This document shows positions 1-8,343 of a stretch of 35,503 nucleotides of DNA, in pieces. The stretch's first letter is position 1, and every line of letters begins with the position of its first letter. The position numbers and the translations under genes are program-made. The DNA is from Pseudomonas sp. RGM2987. Lineage in GTDB: Bacteria; Pseudomonadota; Gammaproteobacteria; Pseudomonadales; Pseudomonadaceae. A model generated the notes under the pieces. It was not told where the DNA came from. It saw nothing but the letters and a program-made list of their open reading frames with translations, and searched no databases. Location of the stretch: positions 1-35,503 of the forward strand of contig NZ_JALJDX010000168.1 in the NCBI RefSeq assembly GCF_022952855.1, given 5' to 3'.

Positions 1-14
1 GATGTTGGCTGATC

Positions 15-45
15 CATCGCATTCGCGAGCAAGCCCGCTCCCACA
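15..45. repeat. REP element (single, at window edge)
   Basis: The stretch contains GCGAGCAAGCCCGCTCCCAC, the commonest REP unit of this window, in one orientation. A partner may lie outside the window. It sits downstream of phaF. Confidence 0.75.
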
Positions 46-67
46 TTGGATCGATGGCAACGCAAAC

Positions 68-100
68 AAAAACGCCCGACCTTCACAGGCCGGGCGTTTT
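68..100 (-). terminator. Rho-independent terminator after phaF
   Basis: AACGCCCG and CGGGCGTT form a strong GC stem with a short loop. It is flanked by A-rich sequence on the left and T-rich sequence on the right, so it can act in both directions. It lies about 15 bases beyond the phaF stop codon. In other pseudomonads the phaC1ZC2D genes converge on phaF, which would suit a bidirectional terminator, but those genes are outside the window. Confidence 0.85.
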
Positions 101-115
101 CATTTGCCCTGAAGA

Positions 116-1006
116 TCAGGACTGACTGGTAGGCGTCGATGGAGCCGGCGCTGGAGTCGGGGTGGCGACCGGGGTCGGAGCCGAAGCGGAGTTCGCCGTG
201 CTCGTGGTGGCTGCCGGCTTGGCGGCCGCAGTCGGTGCCTTGGGCGCGGCCGGTTTTTTCACCGCAGGTTTCTTCGCCGCAGCGGGTTTGGCTGCCGCTT
301 TGGTCGCCGGCTTGGCGGCCGGCTTTGCTGCTGCCTTGGTTGCAGCAGGTTTAGCCGCTACGGTTTTCGCAGCAGGCTTGGCGACGGTCTTGGCGGCCGC
401 TTTTGCGGCTGCCGCAACCGGTTTGGCCGCTGCCTTGACAGCAGGCTTGGCCGCAGCGGTTTTAGCCGCAGGTTTGGCTGCTGCCTTTGCCGCAGGCTTG
501 GCACCCGCTTTCGCCGCGGCCTTGACCAATGGCTTGGCCGCAACCTTGGTCGCTGGCTTGGCCGCTGCAGTCTTGGTCGCCACCGGCGCAACCTTGGCCC
601 CGGTGAGTTTCTCGATCTGCTTGGTCAACGTATCGACTTTGGTGTGCAGCGCCTTCACTTCATTGCGGCTCGGCACGCCCAGGCGGGAGATCGCGCTGTT
701 CAGACGCTTGTCGAAAGCCCCTTCCAGTTCGTCCCACTTGCCCAGTGCCCGATCCTTCACGCCGCCGATGCGCGACTTGGCGGACTCGGCAGAGTCCTTG
801 GCGGCATCGACCTGTTTGCCGACCGCCGTCTTGGTGATTTTTTCGGCCTTCTCACCGTCCTTGACCAATGACTCGAAGAGTTTGCTGCCGTCAGTATCGA
901 TCTTCGAGTACACGCCTAAACCAGCCAGCCAGATTTTGCGGGAGTACTTTTCAATTTTCCCGGCCCATGAGCTGCCTTCTTTTTCTGTGATTTTTTTGCC
1001 AGCCAT
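116..1006 (-). CDS. phaF: PHA granule-associated phasin PhaF
   Basis: PhaF coats polyhydroxyalkanoate granules and, in P. putida, links them to the nucleoid so that granules are shared between daughter cells. The 296-residue protein has an N-terminal phasin domain (about residues 1-130) with RKIWLAGLG, a motif shared with PhaI next door. It then has a long Lys/Ala/Pro tail of AAKPA-type repeats (about 145-265) resembling histone H1, the likely DNA-binding part, and a short Ala/Pro/Thr end. The start at 1006 is chosen because AAGGAGAA lies four bases upstream; an in-frame start further upstream would overlap phaI. The ribosome binding site overlaps the phaI stop, suggesting coupled translation. 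An AAAAAGAA stretch just inside the gene fits the Crc/Hfq motif pattern, but A-rich Lys codons make chance likely. Confidence 0.95.
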   Translation of the reverse strand: MAGKKITEKEGSSWAGKIEKYSRKIWLAGLGVYSKIDTDGSKLFESLVKDGEKAEKITKTAVGKQVDAAKDSAESAKSRIGGVKDRALGKWDELEGAFDKRLNSAISRLGVPSRNEVKALHTKVDTLTKQIEKLTGAKVAPVATKTAAAKPATKVAAKPLVKAAAKAGAKPAAKAAAKPAAKTAAAKPAVKAAAKPVAAAAKAAAKTVAKPAAKTVAAKPAATKAAAKPAAKPATKAAAKPAAAKKPAVKKPAAPKAPTAAAKPAATTSTANSASAPTPVATPTPAPAPSTPTSQS

Positions 1007-1016
1007 CCCGTTCTCC

Positions 1017-1439
1017 TTAATGTTTACGCGCAACACGTTCGAGCAATGCGGTCAGCTCATCGAGCTTAGCAGAGAGTGCCTCAACGTCATGTTTAGACGG
1101 AATGCCGATACGATTCAAGGCACTTGCAACACGCGCATCAAATACCTTCTCGACTTTATCGAGTTGCAGTTCAACCCGAGCCTTGAAAGTGGAGACATCG
1201 GCCTTGGCCTCAATCAACTCGCTATTGGCCGCTTCAAGTTTTCCGGCAATGTTCTTTTTGCCTTTGGTTTCAACAACTTCGCCAGCCTTGATCAACTCCT
1301 GGAAGTACTCGCTGCCCTCCTGGCCGACCTTGGTGTAGGCGCCCAGGCCCGCCAGCCAGATCTTGCGCGCGTACGTTTTCACGTCGCTGAGCGTGGAAGA
1401 TTCAACGTCGGTTTTTTTCTTCAGAATAACTTTGGCCAT
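1017..1439 (-). CDS. phaI: PHA granule-associated phasin PhaI
   Basis: PhaI is the small phasin of medium-chain-length PHA granules and covers the granule surface with PhaF. The 140-residue product is essentially the phasin domain alone: RKIWLAGLG near residues 25-33 followed by a long amphipathic helical region rich in Lys, Glu and Ala. It lacks the Lys/Ala/Pro tail of PhaF. The start at 1439 (MAKVILKKK) is preferred because it matches the family N terminus and has a GAGGTG ribosome site; about 20 further codons are open upstream but look non-coding. phaI comes first in the phaI-phaF operon, ten bases ahead of phaF. I could not identify a promoter in the roughly 120 bases upstream with confidence. 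Confidence 0.94.
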   Translation of the reverse strand: MAKVILKKKTDVESSTLSDVKTYARKIWLAGLGAYTKVGQEGSEYFQELIKAGEVVETKGKKNIAGKLEAANSELIEAKADVSTFKARVELQLDKVEKVFDARVASALNRIGIPSKHDVEALSAKLDELTALLERVARKH

Positions 1440-1566
1440 GGTGCACCTCACTCGGAAACGGGTTTGAGGAACTGCCCGCACACGGACGGGCTCAGGCACA
1501 AAGTAGTGACAATAATTAGAAACGGCACCCTAACAACTGGCACAGGTCCCAAGTGCGGTGACATCC

Positions 1567-1657
1567 TGTGGGAGCGGGCTTGCTCGCGAATGCGGTGGAT
1601 CAATCAATACTCGTATCGACTGACACGCAGCCTTCGCGAGCAAGCCCGCTCCCACAA
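1567..1657. repeat. REPIN (inverted REP pair)
   Basis: TGTGGGAGCGGGCTTGCTCGCGAA is followed after a short spacer by its inverted copy TTCGCGAGCAAGCCCGCTCCCACA. The pair sits between phaI and the small PHA-system gene. The spacer contains TCGACTGACAC; a related TCGACTGATAC occurs at the far right end of the window beside another REP. Confidence 0.9.
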
Positions 1658-1702
1658 GATTTAGCGGTGAGGTTGAAAGCTGTGCTCGAGCTACTCTTTC
1701 AA

Positions 1703-1978
1703 TCAAGCCAACGCTTTATCCAACGCCTTTTCAATTTCCGCCTTGATCGTGCCGCTCATGGCCGACATCAACATCCCCAGTTCCACATCGACGCGAATCG
1801 AGTCCTCGCCCACCTGCACTTCGCCCTTGACCCCGGAGCGCTTGAGCTTCAGCGTGTCGCCGACCCACTGCGGTTCCAGGCCATAGCTGTCGGCCAACTT
1901 CTGCGCCAACGTGTCGGCCTTGGCACGCGCCGCTACCTTGCCCAGGTCATGGGCACGTTCAACTGTAATACGGGCCAT
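1703..1978 (-). CDS. Polyhydroxyalkanoic acid system family protein
   Basis: A 91-residue protein that I place in the PHA_gran_rgn family (putative polyhydroxyalkanoic acid system protein). The family commonly lies near pha genes, and its biochemical role is not established. The sequence starts [13 protein letters not shown], contains an Ala/Lys-rich helix, then alternating beta-type segments ([29 protein letters not shown]), and ends in an Ala/Lys helix; no signal peptide or membrane segment is visible. The start at 1978 has an AGGAG site about six bases upstream. It is separated from phaI by a REPIN, so it is probably its own unit, and it is divergent from ubiE. Confidence 0.85.
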   Translation of the reverse strand: MARITVERAHDLGKVAARAKADTLAQKLADSYGLEPQWVGDTLKLKRSGVKGEVQVGEDSIRVDVELGMLMSAMSGTIKAEIEKALDKALA

Positions 1979-2133
1979 CTGATGACTCCTGTTCTATCGG
2001 GACTTGCCTGAACGTTTCAGACCCTGGCTGCGTCAAAACGTCCTGGCGGTGGCTCATCTTACCTTCAGCCTTGCCAAGACAAAGCCCTCCACCGGGATTA
2101 GAATGTCCCGCATTCTTTTTTGGTGACAGCGAT

Positions 2134-2904
2134 ATGACCGATCAGCGCAAAGGCAGCGATGCCGAACCCACCACCCACTTCGGTTTCAAAAACGTGCCGG
2201 AAAGCCAGAAGGCGGAAAAAGTCGCTGAGGTTTTCCACTCCGTAGCCGCCAAGTATGACTTGATGAACGACCTGCTCTCGGGCGGCATGCATCGCCTGTG
2301 GAAGCGTTTCGCGATCGAACTGTCGGGCGTGCGCAGCGGTAACCGCGTGCTGGACATCGCCGGCGGCACCGGTGACCTGACCAAGAAGTTTTCCCACATC
2401 GTCGGGCCGACCGGCCAGGTGGTGCTCGCCGACATCAACGAATCGATGCTCAAGGTCGGCCGCGATCGCCTGCTGGACCTGGGTGTGGCCGGCAATGTCG
2501 AGTTCGTCCAGGCCGACGCCGAGAAGCTGCCGTTCCCCGACAACCATTTCGACTGCGTGACCATCGCCTTCGGGCTGCGCAACGTCACCCACAAGGAAGA
2601 CGCCCTGCGCTCGATGCTGCGGGTGCTCAAGCCGGGTGGGCGGTTGCTGGTGCTGGAGTTCTCCAAGCCGACCAACGCGCTGATGTCCAAGGCCTACGAT
2701 GCCTATTCCTTTGCCTTCATGCCGCTGATGGGCAAGCTGATCACCAACGACGCCGAGAGCTATCGCTACCTGGCCGAGTCGATCCGCATGCACCCGGACC
2801 AGGAGACCCTGAAGTCGATGATGGTCGAGGCCGGTTTCGACCGCGTGACCTACCACAACATGACCTCGGGCATCGTCGCCCTGCATCGCGGTATCAAGCC
2901 CTGA
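2134..2904 (+). CDS. ubiE: Ubiquinone/menaquinone C-methyltransferase UbiE
   Basis: UbiE uses S-adenosylmethionine to C-methylate the quinone ring (2-polyprenyl-6-methoxy-1,4-benzoquinol) in ubiquinone synthesis; related enzymes act on demethylmenaquinone. The 256-residue product has the family length. It contains the early block [19 protein letters not shown], the SAM-binding motif [11 protein letters not shown] (about residues 68-78), the acidic loop QADAEKLPF and the family block AFGLRNV. The start at 2134 (MTDQRKGSD) is chosen because it matches the family length; 21 codons upstream are open but lack family character. The stop TGA overlaps the ubiJ start by one base, so translation is probably coupled. 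This is the first gene of the ubi-his-tat run. Confidence 0.97.
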   Translation: MTDQRKGSDAEPTTHFGFKNVPESQKAEKVAEVFHSVAAKYDLMNDLLSGGMHRLWKRFAIELSGVRSGNRVLDIAGGTGDLTKKFSHIVGPTGQVVLADINESMLKVGRDRLLDLGVAGNVEFVQADAEKLPFPDNHFDCVTIAFGLRNVTHKEDALRSMLRVLKPGGRLLVLEFSKPTNALMSKAYDAYSFAFMPLMGKLITNDAESYRYLAESIRMHPDQETLKSMMVEAGFDRVTYHNMTSGIVALHRGIKP

Positions 2905-3521
2905 TGCTGCTCACCGGGCTGCTCGCCAGCGTCGAACTGGGCATCAACCGGGTACTGCGCCTGGACAGCACTGCGCTCGCACGCCTGGCGCAGTTGAGCG
3001 GCAAGGTAATCGCCGTCGATTGCCGCAGCCCGGTGTTCCAGCTGTTTATCCTGCCCAGCGACGAAGGCTTGATGCTCGCCGCGCATTGGGAGGCCCAAGC
3101 CGATTGCACGCTGCATGCCCCGGCATCGAGCCTGCTGAGCCTGGCCCTGGGCAAGGACAAGACTGCGGTGTTGCACAGCCCCGAGGTCGAGCTCGATGGC
3201 GACAGTGGCGTGCTGCTGGAGCTGGCGGCGATTCTCCAGGACCTGGAGCTGGACTGGGAATATGAAGTGTCCCGCTGGATCGGCCCGGTGCCGACCCAGT
3301 TGCTCAGCGGCCATCTGCGCAGTCGCAGCCGCTGGTACCGCCAGGGCTTCGCCAGCCTGGGGCAGAATCTGAGTGAATACCTGGCCGAAGAATCGCGTAC
3401 GCTGGTAGGCCAACGCGAGGCGCAAGCCCGATTTGCTGAACTGGACCAGATCAAACTTGACCTGGAACGTCTCGAGGCGCGTTTCGAGCGCCTTTCCCGA
3501 TCCCTTGAACCCAAGCGATAA
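2904..3521 (+). CDS. ubiJ: Ubiquinone biosynthesis accessory factor UbiJ
   Basis: UbiJ (formerly YigP) is a lipid-binding accessory protein of the soluble ubiquinone-synthesis complex, thought to hold the hydrophobic intermediates through an SCP2 fold. The 205-residue product has an SCP2-like N-terminal half (residues about 10-115, with IAVDCRSPVFQLFILPSDEG) and a C-terminal helical, charged region (LDQIKLDLERLEARFERLSR) that looks like a coiled coil. It lies exactly between ubiE and ubiB, the usual position, starts one base inside the ubiE stop, and ends three bases before ubiB. Position contributes as much to the call as sequence does. Confidence 0.93.
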   Translation: MLLTGLLASVELGINRVLRLDSTALARLAQLSGKVIAVDCRSPVFQLFILPSDEGLMLAAHWEAQADCTLHAPASSLLSLALGKDKTAVLHSPEVELDGDSGVLLELAAILQDLELDWEYEVSRWIGPVPTQLLSGHLRSRSRWYRQGFASLGQNLSEYLAEESRTLVGQREAQARFAELDQIKLDLERLEARFERLSRSLEPKR

Positions 3522-3524
3522 CGC

Positions 3525-5129
3525 ATGAAGCTGCTTGCCGTCCGCCGTCTGTTGCGCATCCAGCGCGTCGTGATCCGTTACCGCCTCGATGACCTGCTGT
3601 TCGCCCTGCCGCTGCCGTGGTTCCTCCTGGCGCTGCGCTTCGTGTTGCCGTGGCGCTGGTTTCCCCGGCGCACGCTGGACCTGAGTCGCGGCGCCCGCTT
3701 GCGCCTGGCCTTGCAGGACCTGGGGCCGATCTTCATCAAGTTCGGGCAGATCCTGTCCACGCGCCGCGACCTGCTGCCCGAAGACATCGCCGATGAGCTG
3801 ATGCTGCTGCAGGACCGCGTGCCGCCGTTCGATTCCAAGTTGTCGGTGGCGTTGATCGAAGAGCAACTGGGCAAGACCATCGGCGAAGTCTTCCGCCGTT
3901 TCGATGTCGAGCCCCTGGCCTCGGCCTCGGTCGCACAGGTCCACGCTGCGCAACTCAAGAGTGGTGAAGAGGTGGTGGTCAAGGTCATCCGCCCGGGCCT
4001 CAAGCCGATCATTGCCCAGGACCTGGCGTGGCTGTTCATCCTCGCTCGCGCCGCCGAGCGGTTGTCGGCCGATGCACGCCTGCTGCATCCGGTGGACGTG
4101 GTCCTGGACTACGAGAAGACCATCTACGACGAACTCGACCTGTTGCGCGAAGCGGCCAACGCCAGCCAGTTGCGCCGTAACTTCGAAGGCTCGCCACTGC
4201 TCTACGTGCCGCAGGTCTACTGGGACTGGTGCCGGCCAAAAGTGCTGGTGATGGAGCGCATCTACGGCATCCAGGTCACTGACCTGGCGACCCTGGCCGA
4301 CCAGCGCACCGACATGAAGATGCTCGCCGAGCGCGGCGTGGAAATCTTCTTCACCCAAGTGTTCCGCGACAGCTTCTTCCACGCCGACATGCACCCGGGC
4401 AACATCTTCGTCAGCACGGTGGAGCCGTGGAGCCCGAAATACATTGCGATCGACTGCGGCATTGTCGGCAGCCTGACCCCCGAGGACCAGGACTACCTGG
4501 CGCGCAACCTGTTCGCCTTCTTCAAGCGCGATTACCGTCGCGTTGCGCAATTGCACATCGACTCGGGCTGGGTGCCGGCCGAGACCAAACTCAACGAATT
4601 CGAAGCGGCGATCCGCACCGTGTGCGAACCGATCTTCGAAAAACCGTTAAAGGATATTTCCTTCGGCCAGGTGCTGATGCGCCTGTTCCAGACCGCGCGT
4701 CGCTTCAACATGGAGGTTCAGCCACAGCTGGTACTGTTGCAGAAAACCCTGTTGAACATCGAAGGCCTCGGCCGCCAGCTGTACCCGGACCTGGACCTGT
4801 GGAACACCGCCCAGCCCTTCCTCGAACGCTGGATGCGCGAGCGCGTCAGCCCACGCACCTTGCTGGGCAACGTGCAGAGCCAGTTCGAGCAGATCCCGCA
4901 CCTGGCCAACATGACCCGCGACCTGCTTGAGCGGATGTCCCAGCCCCATGCCCAGGACCCGGATCCACCGTGGAAGCGGCGCAAGGACGACTGGTTCCTG
5001 CGCCTGCTGGGTGCCGCCCACCTGGGGGGCGGCGCGGCGCTGGCGGCAGGCGGGCCATTGAACGAACTGGGGCACTGGCCGGCGATTATCATGGCGGCCG
5101 TCGGTTTGTATCTGGTCGTTCGTCGATAG
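3525..5129 (+). CDS. ubiB: Ubiquinone biosynthesis regulatory kinase-like protein UbiB
   Basis: UbiB is a membrane-bound atypical kinase/ATPase of the ABC1/ADCK family required for ubiquinone synthesis, probably by helping to extract hydrophobic precursors from the membrane. The 534-residue product shows the family marks in order: KxGQ (KFGQ, about residues 72-75), the Ala-rich loop [13 protein letters not shown], the VVKVIRPG lysine strand, the catalytic [10 protein letters not shown] (about 286-295) and the metal-binding AIDCG. The C terminus carries two hydrophobic stretches ending VGLYLVVRR, the expected membrane anchor. It follows ubiJ by three bases. An 80-base gap with no clear promoter separates it from hisI. 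Confidence 0.97.
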   Translation: MKLLAVRRLLRIQRVVIRYRLDDLLFALPLPWFLLALRFVLPWRWFPRRTLDLSRGARLRLALQDLGPIFIKFGQILSTRRDLLPEDIADELMLLQDRVPPFDSKLSVALIEEQLGKTIGEVFRRFDVEPLASASVAQVHAAQLKSGEEVVVKVIRPGLKPIIAQDLAWLFILARAAERLSADARLLHPVDVVLDYEKTIYDELDLLREAANASQLRRNFEGSPLLYVPQVYWDWCRPKVLVMERIYGIQVTDLATLADQRTDMKMLAERGVEIFFTQVFRDSFFHADMHPGNIFVSTVEPWSPKYIAIDCGIVGSLTPEDQDYLARNLFAFFKRDYRRVAQLHIDSGWVPAETKLNEFEAAIRTVCEPIFEKPLKDISFGQVLMRLFQTARRFNMEVQPQLVLLQKTLLNIEGLGRQLYPDLDLWNTAQPFLERWMRERVSPRTLLGNVQSQFEQIPHLANMTRDLLERMSQPHAQDPDPPWKRRKDDWFLRLLGAAHLGGGAALAAGGPLNELGHWPAIIMAAVGLYLVVRR

Positions 5130-5209
5130 CCAGCACCGGTTCGCGCTGGCACACTGTTTCAACGCCGGGCTCGCCAATCCAAGCGCGCGGCCCAAGGTCG
5201 GAGTCAAAG

Positions 5210-5608
5210 ATGAAAAACTGGCAGGACGAGATCAAATGGGACGCTGACGGCCTGGTGCCGGCCATCGCCCAGGATCACAAGACCGGGCGCGTGCTGATGA
5301 TGGCCTGGATGAACCGCGAAGCGCTGGCCCTGACCGCCGCCGAGAACCGCGCCATCTATTGGTCACGTTCCCGTGGCAAGCTGTGGCGCAAAGGTGAAGA
5401 GTCCGGGCACGTACAGCATCTGCATGAGATGCGCCTGGACTGCGACGGCGACGTCATCATCCTGATGGTCGAACAGGTCGGCGAGATTGCCTGCCACACC
5501 GGCCGTCAAAGCTGCTTCTATCGCGTCTTCGAGAACGGCGACTGGAAAACCGTCGATCCGGTGCTCAAGGACCCGCATGCCATCTATTCAGGACATACCC
5601 ATGAGTGA
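5210..5608 (+). CDS. hisI: Phosphoribosyl-AMP cyclohydrolase HisI
   Basis: HisI opens the adenine ring of phosphoribosyl-AMP, the third step of histidine biosynthesis. The 132-residue product has the monofunctional length and the metal-binding Cys pattern (RLDCDGD, then [13 protein letters not shown]). The [17 protein letters not shown] block is the family active-site region. Start at 5210 ([10 protein letters not shown]) is the family N terminus. It overlaps hisE by eight bases, so the two activities, fused in enterobacteria, are separate here. Its place between ubiB and tatA, away from the other his genes, is typical of pseudomonads. Confidence 0.97.
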   Translation: MKNWQDEIKWDADGLVPAIAQDHKTGRVLMMAWMNREALALTAAENRAIYWSRSRGKLWRKGEESGHVQHLHEMRLDCDGDVIILMVEQVGEIACHTGRQSCFYRVFENGDWKTVDPVLKDPHAIYSGHTHE

Positions 5609-5933
5609 CACCCTGACCCGCCTGGCACAGGTGCTGGAAGAGCGCAAAGGTGCCGCGGCCGACAGCTCCTATGTCGCCAGCCTGTACCACAAGGGCTTGA
5701 ACAAGATTCTGGAAAAAGTCGGCGAAGAGTCCGTGGAGACCATCATCGCCGCCAAGGACGCCGCCATCAGCGGCGATTGCAGCGACGTGATCTACGAGAC
5801 CGCCGACCTGTGGTTCCACAGCCTGGTCATGCTGGCCCAACTCGGGCAGCATCCGCAGGCCGTACTGGATGAACTGGACCGGCGCTTCGGTCTTTCCGGG
5901 CATGTCGAGAAAGCCTCGCGCCCGTCCGCCTGA
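5601..5933 (+). CDS. hisE: Phosphoribosyl-ATP pyrophosphatase HisE
   Basis: HisE hydrolyses phosphoribosyl-ATP to phosphoribosyl-AMP, the step just before HisI. The 110-residue product is an all-alpha NTP pyrophosphohydrolase of the MazG-like superfamily, with the metal-binding pattern [15 protein letters not shown] followed by [12 protein letters not shown]. The start at 5601 lies eight bases inside hisI. That fixes the reading frame and points to coupled translation, since a longer open frame upstream overlaps hisI fully and has no HisE character. The gap to tatA is 24 bases with a GAGAGGAA ribosome site. Confidence 0.97.
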   Translation: MSDTLTRLAQVLEERKGAAADSSYVASLYHKGLNKILEKVGEESVETIIAAKDAAISGDCSDVIYETADLWFHSLVMLAQLGQHPQAVLDELDRRFGLSGHVEKASRPSA

Positions 5934-5957
5934 TCAACTCTTGAGAGGAATAGCCAC

Positions 5958-6245
5958 ATGGGTATCTTTGACTGGAAACACTGGATCGTCATCCTCGTTG
6001 TCGTGGTCCTGGTGTTCGGCACCAAGAAACTGAAAAACCTCGGCACCGATGTCGGCGAGTCGATCAAGGGTTTTCGCAAGGCCATGAACGATGACGAAAA
6101 ACCGGCCGAGCCGACCGCGACGCCAACGCAGCCGGTGCAGCCAGCCCAACCGGTACACCCTCAGGCCGCCCAGCCAGTGAGCGCACCGCACACCATCGAC
6201 GTGCAGGCGCAGAAAGTCGAAGAGCCTGCCCGCAAAGACTCGTGA
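5958..6245 (+). CDS. tatA: Sec-independent translocase subunit TatA
   Basis: TatA forms the variable-size channel of the twin-arginine export system that moves folded proteins across the inner membrane. The 95-residue protein has the short N-terminal membrane helix ([18 protein letters not shown], about residues 8-25), the [24 protein letters not shown] amphipathic region (split here as FGTKKL and [16 protein letters not shown]), then a Pro/Gln/Ala-rich tail. The order tatA-tatB-tatC and its position after hisE match the pseudomonad arrangement. Confidence 0.96.
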   Translation: MGIFDWKHWIVILVVVVLVFGTKKLKNLGTDVGESIKGFRKAMNDDEKPAEPTATPTQPVQPAQPVHPQAAQPVSAPHTIDVQAQKVEEPARKDS

Positions 6246-6255
6246 GCACTGACTA

Positions 6256-6675
6256 ATGTTTGGGATCAGCTTCACTGAACTGCTGCTCGTCGGCCTCGTC
6301 GCCCTGCTGGTCCTGGGCCCCGAGCGCCTGCCGGGTGCTGCGCGCACCGCCGGGCTCTGGATCGGTCGCCTGAAGCGCAGCTTCAACGCGATCAAACAGG
6401 AAGTTGAGCGTGAAATCGGTGCCGACGATATCCGCCGGCAACTGCACAACGAACACATTCTGTCCCTGGAGCAGGAAGCGCGAAAAATCCTTGCCCCGAC
6501 CCAACAGGAACCGACGCCAGTCGAGCCTTTGGTCGAGCCGACGATTGCCCCGCAAGCGCCGGTGGCTGACACTGCGCCGCTGGCGGCCGAGCCTGCCAAA
6601 GTGCCGGAACCTGCCCCGGCACCAACGACGCCAGCCGCTCCCCACGACCCTACTTTGCCGCCGCGAGCCCCATGA
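6256..6675 (+). CDS. tatB: Sec-independent translocase subunit TatB
   Basis: TatB pairs with TatC to form the receptor for twin-arginine signal peptides. The 139-residue protein begins [30 protein letters not shown] (read as [18 protein letters not shown] then [12 protein letters not shown]), the TatB signature. A charged amphipathic helix follows (residues about 35-80), then an Ala/Pro-rich tail that is longer than the minimal domain. It starts ten bases after tatA and its last four bases overlap the tatC start (ATGA), so tatB and tatC are translationally coupled. Confidence 0.96.
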   Translation: MFGISFTELLLVGLVALLVLGPERLPGAARTAGLWIGRLKRSFNAIKQEVEREIGADDIRRQLHNEHILSLEQEARKILAPTQQEPTPVEPLVEPTIAPQAPVADTAPLAAEPAKVPEPAPAPTTPAAPHDPTLPPRAP

Positions 6676-7463
6676 GCAATATCCCAGAGCACGACCAGCC
6701 GATGCCGCTGGTATCGCACCTCACCGAGTTGCGCACCCGCCTGCTGCGTTGCGTCGCGGCGGTCTTCATCATCTTTGCCGGGCTGTTCGCCTTCACCCAG
6801 CAGATCTACACCTTCGTCTCCACGCCATTGCGCCAGTACCTGCCGGTCGGCGCGACAATGATCGCCACCGACGTGTCGTCGCCGTTCCTGACGCCACTGA
6901 AGCTGACGATGATGGTCTCGCTGTTCCTGGCGATCCCGGTGATCCTGCATCAGATCTGGGGCTTCATCGCACCCGGCCTGTACAAGCATGAAAAACGCAT
7001 CGCCGTGCCGCTGCTGGTGTCGAGCATCCTGCTGTTCTACACCGGCATGGCGTTCGCCTATTTCCTGGTGTTCCCGCTGATCTTCAAGTTCTTTGCCGCC
7101 GCCACTCCGGCCGGCGTGGAAATGATGACCGACATCACCAGCTACCTGGACTTCGTCATGACGCTGTTCTTCGCCTTCGGCGTGGCGTTCGAGATCCCCG
7201 TGGCAGTGGTGCTGCTGGTCTGGATCGGCGTGGTCGACGTGGCGTACCTGAAGAAAATCCGCCCGTACGTGATCATCGGTTGCTTCGTGGTCGGCATGAT
7301 CCTGACCCCGCCGGATATTTTCTCCCAGACGCTGCTGGCCGTGCCTATGTGGTTGCTGTTCGAGATCGGCGTGCTGTTCGGCGGCCTGGTGCGCAAGCGC
7401 AGTGAGCATCCGGAAGACGAGCCGGTCGACCACGACGATCAGCCGCCAGCGACACAAGCGTGA
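6672..7463 (+). CDS. tatC: Sec-independent translocase subunit TatC
   Basis: TatC is the polytopic core of the Tat translocon and recognises the twin-arginine motif. The 263-residue protein has six predicted membrane segments and conserved family blocks: [15 protein letters not shown] at the N terminus, the first periplasmic loop with TPLRQYLP, the WGFIAPGLY block, and [18 protein letters not shown] near the end. Length is normal for the family. The start overlaps tatB by four bases and the stop overlaps rsmE by four bases. Confidence 0.97.
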   Translation: MSNIPEHDQPMPLVSHLTELRTRLLRCVAAVFIIFAGLFAFTQQIYTFVSTPLRQYLPVGATMIATDVSSPFLTPLKLTMMVSLFLAIPVILHQIWGFIAPGLYKHEKRIAVPLLVSSILLFYTGMAFAYFLVFPLIFKFFAAATPAGVEMMTDITSYLDFVMTLFFAFGVAFEIPVAVVLLVWIGVVDVAYLKKIRPYVIIGCFVVGMILTPPDIFSQTLLAVPMWLLFEIGVLFGGLVRKRSEHPEDEPVDHDDQPPATQA

Positions 7464-8167
7464 ACCTGCTGCTGCTCGAAGAGGCCGATTTCATCGCGCC
7501 TGACCGGGTGGTCCTGCGCGACCGCCGATTGACGCACATGCAGGAAGTCCACCGCAGCGCTGTCGGCGACAGCCTGCGGGTCGGGCGCATTGAAGGCTTG
7601 ATGGGCACCGCCCGGGTGTTGCGCCTGGAAGCCCGCGAGGCCGAATTGCAAGTCACCCTGGACCAACCGCCACCGGCCAAGCTGCCGCTGACCCTGGTGC
7701 TGGCCCTGCCGCGCCCGAAAATGCTCCGGCGGGTGTTCCAGACCGTCGCGACCATGGGCGTGCCGCGGGTGATCCTGGTCAACAGCTATCGAGTGGAAAA
7801 GAGTTTCTGGCAGACCCCGTTCCTGGAGCCCGAGGCGATTCGCGAGCAACTGATCCTGGGACTGGAACAAGCCAGGGACAGCGTGCTGCCGCAGATCATC
7901 ATCGAAAAACGCTTCAAGCCCTTCGTCGAAGACCGACTGCCGGCCATTGCCGACAACACCCTGGCCCTGGTCGGCCATCCCGGCAACTACCCACCCTGCC
8001 CCCGCGCGGTGACGGAACCGGTGACCCTGGCGATCGGTCCGGAGGGCGGCTGGATTCCCTACGAAATCGACCTGCTGAACAAAGCCGGCCTGCAACCGGT
8101 GCAGCTGGGTGAACGCATCCTTCGGGTCGAAACCGCCGTCACCGCGCTGCTGGCTCGCCTGTTCTGA
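7460..8167 (+). CDS. rsmE: 16S rRNA (uracil-1498-N3)-methyltransferase RsmE
   Basis: RsmE is a SPOUT-class enzyme that methylates N3 of U1498 of 16S rRNA using S-adenosylmethionine. The 235-residue product has an N-terminal PUA-like part ([16 protein letters not shown]) and a C-terminal knotted domain with the SAM-binding loop [11 protein letters not shown] (about residues 191-201) and [11 protein letters not shown] (about 213-223), both family marks. It begins with GTG at 7460, overlapping the tatC stop; no better start is available. It is the last gene of the ubi-his-tat run. Confidence 0.96.
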   Translation: MNLLLLEEADFIAPDRVVLRDRRLTHMQEVHRSAVGDSLRVGRIEGLMGTARVLRLEAREAELQVTLDQPPPAKLPLTLVLALPRPKMLRRVFQTVATMGVPRVILVNSYRVEKSFWQTPFLEPEAIREQLILGLEQARDSVLPQIIIEKRFKPFVEDRLPAIADNTLALVGHPGNYPPCPRAVTEPVTLAIGPEGGWIPYEIDLLNKAGLQPVQLGERILRVETAVTALLARLF

Positions 8168-8343
8168 TCCCCGCCGCTTGCCTTGTACTTGTCGCCCCTG
8201 GCAAAGAAGCTTGCTCCCGCTAGACTGCAAAGGGCGCAAGCCTCCGGGGTACGGGAAGTACATCCTCTATGCCCTTCAGTTCCCCCCAAAGAGGCCGACA
8301 CAGTTTTTACAAGAACAGTTGCGCCCTTCAAGGGAGTACCGGC

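Noticed and set aside
162..1664. Long plus-strand open frame of 500 codons opposite phaF and phaI
   Set aside because: It is the mirror of the Ala/Lys/Pro codon repeats of phaF, crosses phaI and a REPIN, and has no independent protein character.
2850..4556. Long minus-strand open frame opposite ubiJ and ubiB
   Set aside because: It lies fully antisense to two clear family members; its Gln/Ala/His-rich translation is typical of high-GC shadow frames.
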